The position numbers and the translations under genes were made by a program. This document shows positions 60,994 through 64,000 of a DNA stretch of 64,000 nt, in pieces. The stretch is from Lentzea terrae (lineage in GTDB: Bacteria; Actinomycetota; Actinomycetes; Mycobacteriales; Pseudonocardiaceae), in contig NZ_QFWW01000034.1 in assembly GCF_003265345.1 (NCBI RefSeq), forward strand, positions 1 through 64,000, in the 5' to 3' direction. The notes beneath the pieces were generated by a model, which was given only the letters and a program-made list of their open reading frames with translations, was not told where the DNA came from and did not search any database. Every line of letters begins with the position of its first letter. The first letter of the stretch is position 1.

Positions 60994-61440
60994 ATGACTT
61001 CTTCTGAAGACATGCTCGCCGTCGCCGTCGAAGAGGCGCGGATGGGACTCGCCGAGGGCGGAATCCCCATCGGCGCGGCGCTCTTCGACGGCGACGGCCG
61101 TCTGCTGGGCCGGGGCCACAACCGCCGCGTGCAGGACGGCGACGCCTCCATGCACGCGGAAACCTCGGCCTTCCGCAACGCCGGCCGCCAGCGCAGCTAC
61201 CGCGGCACCACCATGGTCACCACCCTGTCGCCGTGCTGGTACTGCAGCGGCCTGGTCCGCCAGTTCGGCATCTCGAACGTGCTGATCGGCGAGGCCACGA
61301 CGTTCTACGGCGGCCACGACTGGCTCGCTGAGCACGGCGTCGGCATCACGATCGTCGACGATCAGTCGCTGATCGAGCTGATGACGTCGTTCATCGCCGA
61401 GCGCCCCGAGCTCTGGTACGAGGACATCGGCCAGGATTAG
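60994..61440 (+). CDS. Nucleoside/cytosine deaminase
   Basis: 148 aa zinc-dependent CDA-fold deaminase. HAE zinc and proton-shuttle motif in SMHAETSAFRNA, PCxxC in TLSPCWYCSGLV. The end, ERPELWYEDIGQD, resembles the flap that closes the active site in yeast-type cytosine deaminases. Likely deamination of cytosine or a modified base for salvage. It starts 10 bp after the protease stop and ends 1 bp from the convergent RidA gene. Confidence 0.9.
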   Translation: MTSSEDMLAVAVEEARMGLAEGGIPIGAALFDGDGRLLGRGHNRRVQDGDASMHAETSAFRNAGRQRSYRGTTMVTTLSPCWYCSGLVRQFGISNVLIGEATTFYGGHDWLAEHGVGITIVDDQSLIELMTSFIAERPELWYEDIGQD

Positions 61441-61441
61441 A

Positions 61442-61861
61442 TCACTGCGGACGAACGAACCTGCTGGGCGGTACCACGGCGATCGGGACGAGCTCGACGA
61501 GCAACTCCGGCTGGACCAGCCGCGGCACCTGGATCAGCACACTGGCCGGCGCGGTCTCTGCGGGGAAGTGGCGGGATCGGACTCGCTGGATCACCGGCAG
61601 GTCGGCGCGATCGAGGAAGTAGATCGTCATGGACACGATGTCCGAGAGCCTGCCACCGACCTGGTCGAGGACCAGCCGGACGTTGTCGATGGCCTTCTCC
61701 AGCTGAACTTCGACGTCCCCGACACCTACGACGTCGCCGTGCTCGTCCCAGGCCACCTGCCCGGTGATGTCGACGACGAACCCTTCTCCGCGGACCACCC
61801 CCTGGGAGAAGGCGCGGCCGTTCGGCTGCCACATTCCCGGCGGGTTGAACCTGTAGGTCAT
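61442..61861 (-). CDS. RidA-family protein
   Basis: 139 aa from ATG 61861, 4 nt after a GGGAGG site. It has VDITGQVAWDEHGDVVGVGD, LSDIVSMTIYFLD and SVLIQVPRLVQPELLVEL, where the Arg and Glu correspond to active-site residues of RidA enamine/imine deaminases. It may deal with reactive enamines or belong to one of the Rid subgroups of catabolic pathways; the subgroup is not clear. It is convergent with the deaminase gene. Confidence 0.9.
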   Translation of the reverse strand: MTYRFNPPGMWQPNGRAFSQGVVRGEGFVVDITGQVAWDEHGDVVGVGDVEVQLEKAIDNVRLVLDQVGGRLSDIVSMTIYFLDRADLPVIQRVRSRHFPAETAPASVLIQVPRLVQPELLVELVPIAVVPPSRFVRPQ

Positions 61862-62052
61862 GTTGCCTCCCCTGGGCCCATCATGCCGTGAGAATCACGA
61901 CAGGATCTGCTCATCGGCGTGATCGTGCTCGAGCAAAACTCATCACACCGGCCACGTGCAAGAAATTATCTGGCTGGTCCACTGTTTTATCCTCGTGTTC
62001 GCGAACATGTCACTCAGGACAGATCTGACAGACGTTCCGGTAGGATGACCAA

Positions 62053-62913
62053 GTGACCCAGGACAGCGAGCCTTGCCGCGTCGGAGTCGTCATTCTCCCA
62101 GCGCGCAAGATGAACCTCGCCGCGATACAGTTCTTGATCTTGGCGATGAACAAGGAGCAAACGCTCTTCCAGTTCGAGTTCTACAACTTCGGTACTGACA
62201 CGGACCCTTTGCTCGAACTGCTCGACAGCAGGAAGACCGTTGGCCGTAAACTGACGAAACGGCTGATGCTCGACTTCGTCACCCGGTCGCAGACCAGGAT
62301 CAGGAAGCGAAGCGACGAGCTGGGGCTGTCCGAGGGGCCACCCGACCGATTTGTGATCGTGAGCCAGTGTCGATTCGACGACAACTTCTACACCGCAAGG
62401 AGTGGAGGGGTGTCCGTGATCGCTCTGGGCAACTGGAAACGTTTCATGGCGCCGCCGTCATTCGTCGAGTTCGTCCAGGCACTCCTTGTTCGCGAGGCGA
62501 TAGCCGCGCTCTGTCCGAGCTTGCGTGGCTCCGTGCACCTCGGCACAAAAGGATGCCTGCTCGACTTCACCGAACACCTGAGCGATGCCCGGCAGAAGGT
62601 GCTCCGCGGCTATGTCTGCCACCACTGCAGCTCCCGAATGCAAGAGGACGAACAACCCGCTCTGGCTGACGCTGTCACCCATCTGCTGGACCGCCAATGG
62701 CTCGGTCAACCAACAGATCCGCGCACCCCGGCAGGAGTCATGGTCAGCCTGAGATACGACTTGTTCACCGCCAAAGGACGACAGGAAACCCCCAAAGAAG
62801 CATTTCTGACCGCACTCCGCCAGGAGGGTGCCAAGCAAATCACCACAGGCATCGGCGCACTCATCCTCGCAGTGCTGTTCTTCTTTCTCGGGCTCAAGAC
62901 CGGCGGCCGATGA
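62053..62913 (+). CDS. Unrecognised protein with CxxC and C-terminal membrane anchor
   Basis: 286 aa from GTG 62053. The N-terminal part has VGVVILPARKMNLAAIQFLI and a helical basic segment. The middle has DRFVIVSQCRFDDNFYTARS and SVIALGNWKRFMAPPSFVEF, then REAIAALCPSLRGSVHLGTK. A YVCHHCSSRM motif may bind zinc. The end TTGIGALILAVLFFFLGLK is a single membrane helix, so the protein is probably tail-anchored to the cytoplasmic membrane. I do not know its function. G+C content of this gene and its upstream gap is visibly lower than around it, suggesting acquisition by transfer. Confidence 0.75.
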   Translation: MTQDSEPCRVGVVILPARKMNLAAIQFLILAMNKEQTLFQFEFYNFGTDTDPLLELLDSRKTVGRKLTKRLMLDFVTRSQTRIRKRSDELGLSEGPPDRFVIVSQCRFDDNFYTARSGGVSVIALGNWKRFMAPPSFVEFVQALLVREAIAALCPSLRGSVHLGTKGCLLDFTEHLSDARQKVLRGYVCHHCSSRMQEDEQPALADAVTHLLDRQWLGQPTDPRTPAGVMVSLRYDLFTAKGRQETPKEAFLTALRQEGAKQITTGIGALILAVLFFFLGLKTGGR

Positions 62914-63069
62914 ACCCACTCGGCCTCATCTCTGCATGAGCGTGCGTCGCGGCAGCGCGATCGTCGAGGTATCGGTCTGAGGGCGGCATGGCATTGCACC
63001 TGCGAGACGCCTGGCGATACGTTGCGCATCGGTGTTGTCGATGCGGTACGGGCATCCCTGGGGTTGACG

Positions 63070-64000
63070 ATGGTCATGACTCGCCGCATGGCGGTTTTCG
63101 CGGCTCTCGCACTGATATCTCCGCTCGCACTCGCGCCGCCGGCCGCCGCCGATGCGACCGCGTCACTGAACTCGGTGGTCATCTGGGACATCAACGCGCA
63201 GACCGCCATCTGGGACATCGCGCAGCAGGCGCCGCCGCAGGTCGCCGGACGCGGTTTCGCGATGGTCAGCGGCGCGGTCTACGACGCGGTGAACGCAATC
63301 GCCGGCGCGCCGTACGAGCCCTACCTCGTCGCACCAAGAGCCAACGGCCGCGAGTCGACGCCCGCCGCCGTGGGCACGGCCGCCTACCGGGTGCTGGACG
63401 CGATTTTCCCGGCACAGCAGGAAAGACTGCGCACGCAGTACGACGAGTGGCTCGCCGGCATCCCGGACGGGCCGACCAAGCGCGGCGGTATTCGGGTCGG
63501 CGCCCAGGCAGCCGCCGCGATGATCACCGCACGGCGGAACGACGGCGCCTTCGACCCCCGGCCCTGGACCGTCGGCACCGAGCCAGGTCAGTATCGCCCC
63601 ACTCCGCCGGCCTTCGAGAACTCAGGTGCCTGGGTTGGTTTCTTGAAGCCGTTCGCCATTCCCGACGCGACGATGTTCCGCACCCCTGGGCCGCCGGTGG
63701 TCACGAGCCGCGCGTACACCCGCGATTTCGACGAGGTCAAGCGCCTCGGCTCGGCGACGAGCACCGCCCGCACCGCAGACCAGACCGATGCGGCGCTCTG
63801 GTGGCACGACCGGCGATCCGTCAGCTGGGGAATGAAACGCGACCTCGCCGTCACCCAGAAACTCAGCGTGCTGGAGACCGCGCGCTTCTACGCGCTCGCC
63901 GACCTCACCGGGGCAGACGGCGCGATCGCCTGCGCGAACGACAAGGAGTTCTGGCACTTCTGGCGGCCGATCACCGCCATCCGGTCCGCAGACACCGACG
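63070..64000 (+). CDS. Vanadium-dependent haloperoxidase/PAP2-type secreted protein, partial
   Basis: The reading frame starts at ATG 63070 (ATG 63076, giving TRRMAVFAALALI, is equally plausible) and runs off the window end after about 310 codons. A Sec signal peptide ends near APPAAADA. The mature part begins SVVIWDINAQTAIWDIAQQA, has VSGAVYDAVNAIAG, then LSVLETARFYALADLTGADG and, at the edge, EFWHFWRPITAIRSADTD, the hallmark segment of actinobacterial vanadium-haloperoxidase-like proteins. The vanadate-binding residues further on are outside the window, so catalysis cannot be judged. Confidence 0.88.
   Translation, partial: MVMTRRMAVFAALALISPLALAPPAAADATASLNSVVIWDINAQTAIWDIAQQAPPQVAGRGFAMVSGAVYDAVNAIAGAPYEPYLVAPRANGRESTPAAVGTAAYRVLDAIFPAQQERLRTQYDEWLAGIPDGPTKRGGIRVGAQAAAAMITARRNDGAFDPRPWTVGTEPGQYRPTPPAFENSGAWVGFLKPFAIPDATMFRTPGPPVVTSRAYTRDFDEVKRLGSATSTARTADQTDAALWWHDRRSVSWGMKRDLAVTQKLSVLETARFYALADLTGADGAIACANDKEFWHFWRPITAIRSADTD

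Overview
The window is about 70% G+C, uses many GTG and TTG starts, and packs genes with ATGA/GTGA overlaps. It carries a gene order also found around Rv1691-Rv1711 of Mycobacterium tuberculosis. Together with conservon-type, IniB-like, nSTAND/WD40 and DUF574-type genes, this points to a chromosome of a filamentous actinomycete, most likely Pseudonocardiaceae (Lentzea/Saccharothrix/Amycolatopsis-like). The family is an inference; no 16S sequence is in the window.

Layout. 1-160: 3' end of a 5S rRNA and its terminator, the downstream end of an rRNA operon. 178-23076: conserved core in the order TPR protein with a huge Arg/Gly/Asp tract, HAD phosphatase, small protein, tlyA, nadK, recN, [insertion of four paralogous membrane proteins], steA, steB, [SUKH gene], pyrG, NUDIX, [DUF2752, SRPBCC, TM2, ald], xerD, ArsR regulator, ParA-like ATPase, small DNA-binding-like protein, scpA, scpB, rluB. 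It ends at a strong terminator at 23090-23122. 23245-32023: three tandem paralogous HTH-nSTAND-ATPase-TM-propeller proteins; the third has a degenerate P-loop and Walker B. 32105-38481: ABC permeases and ATPase, a small hypothetical, an IniB-like repetitive protein, a PobA-like flavin hydroxylase, and a divergent NMT1-type substrate-binding lipoprotein. 38698-42518: a conservon (NIT sensor kinase, roadblock protein, GTPase) without the usual DUF742 member. 42560-47000: secreted PhoX-like phosphatase, snapalysin-type protease, a PAS-GGDEF-degenerate-EAL protein and a DUF574 methyltransferase.

47078-53866 is the most interesting stretch. A divergent module pairs a large TPR-CHAT (caspase-like) protein with an operon of cytoplasmic subtilisin-like protease, ECF sigma factor and a small partner, around a perfect 14-bp palindrome. 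It is followed by a membrane LytR_C protein carrying a RHIM-like VQIG segment. I propose a protease-to-sigma-factor signalling or conflict module. All parts are visible in the sequence; the joint function is inference.

53963-64000: FAD-linked oxidase, YggT, two TfoX-N-type proteins, an Nramp-like transporter, an immune-inhibitor-A-type M6 protease, a nucleoside deaminase, a RidA protein, an unrecognised gene of visibly lower G+C, and the start of a vanadium-haloperoxidase/PAP2-type gene cut by the window edge.
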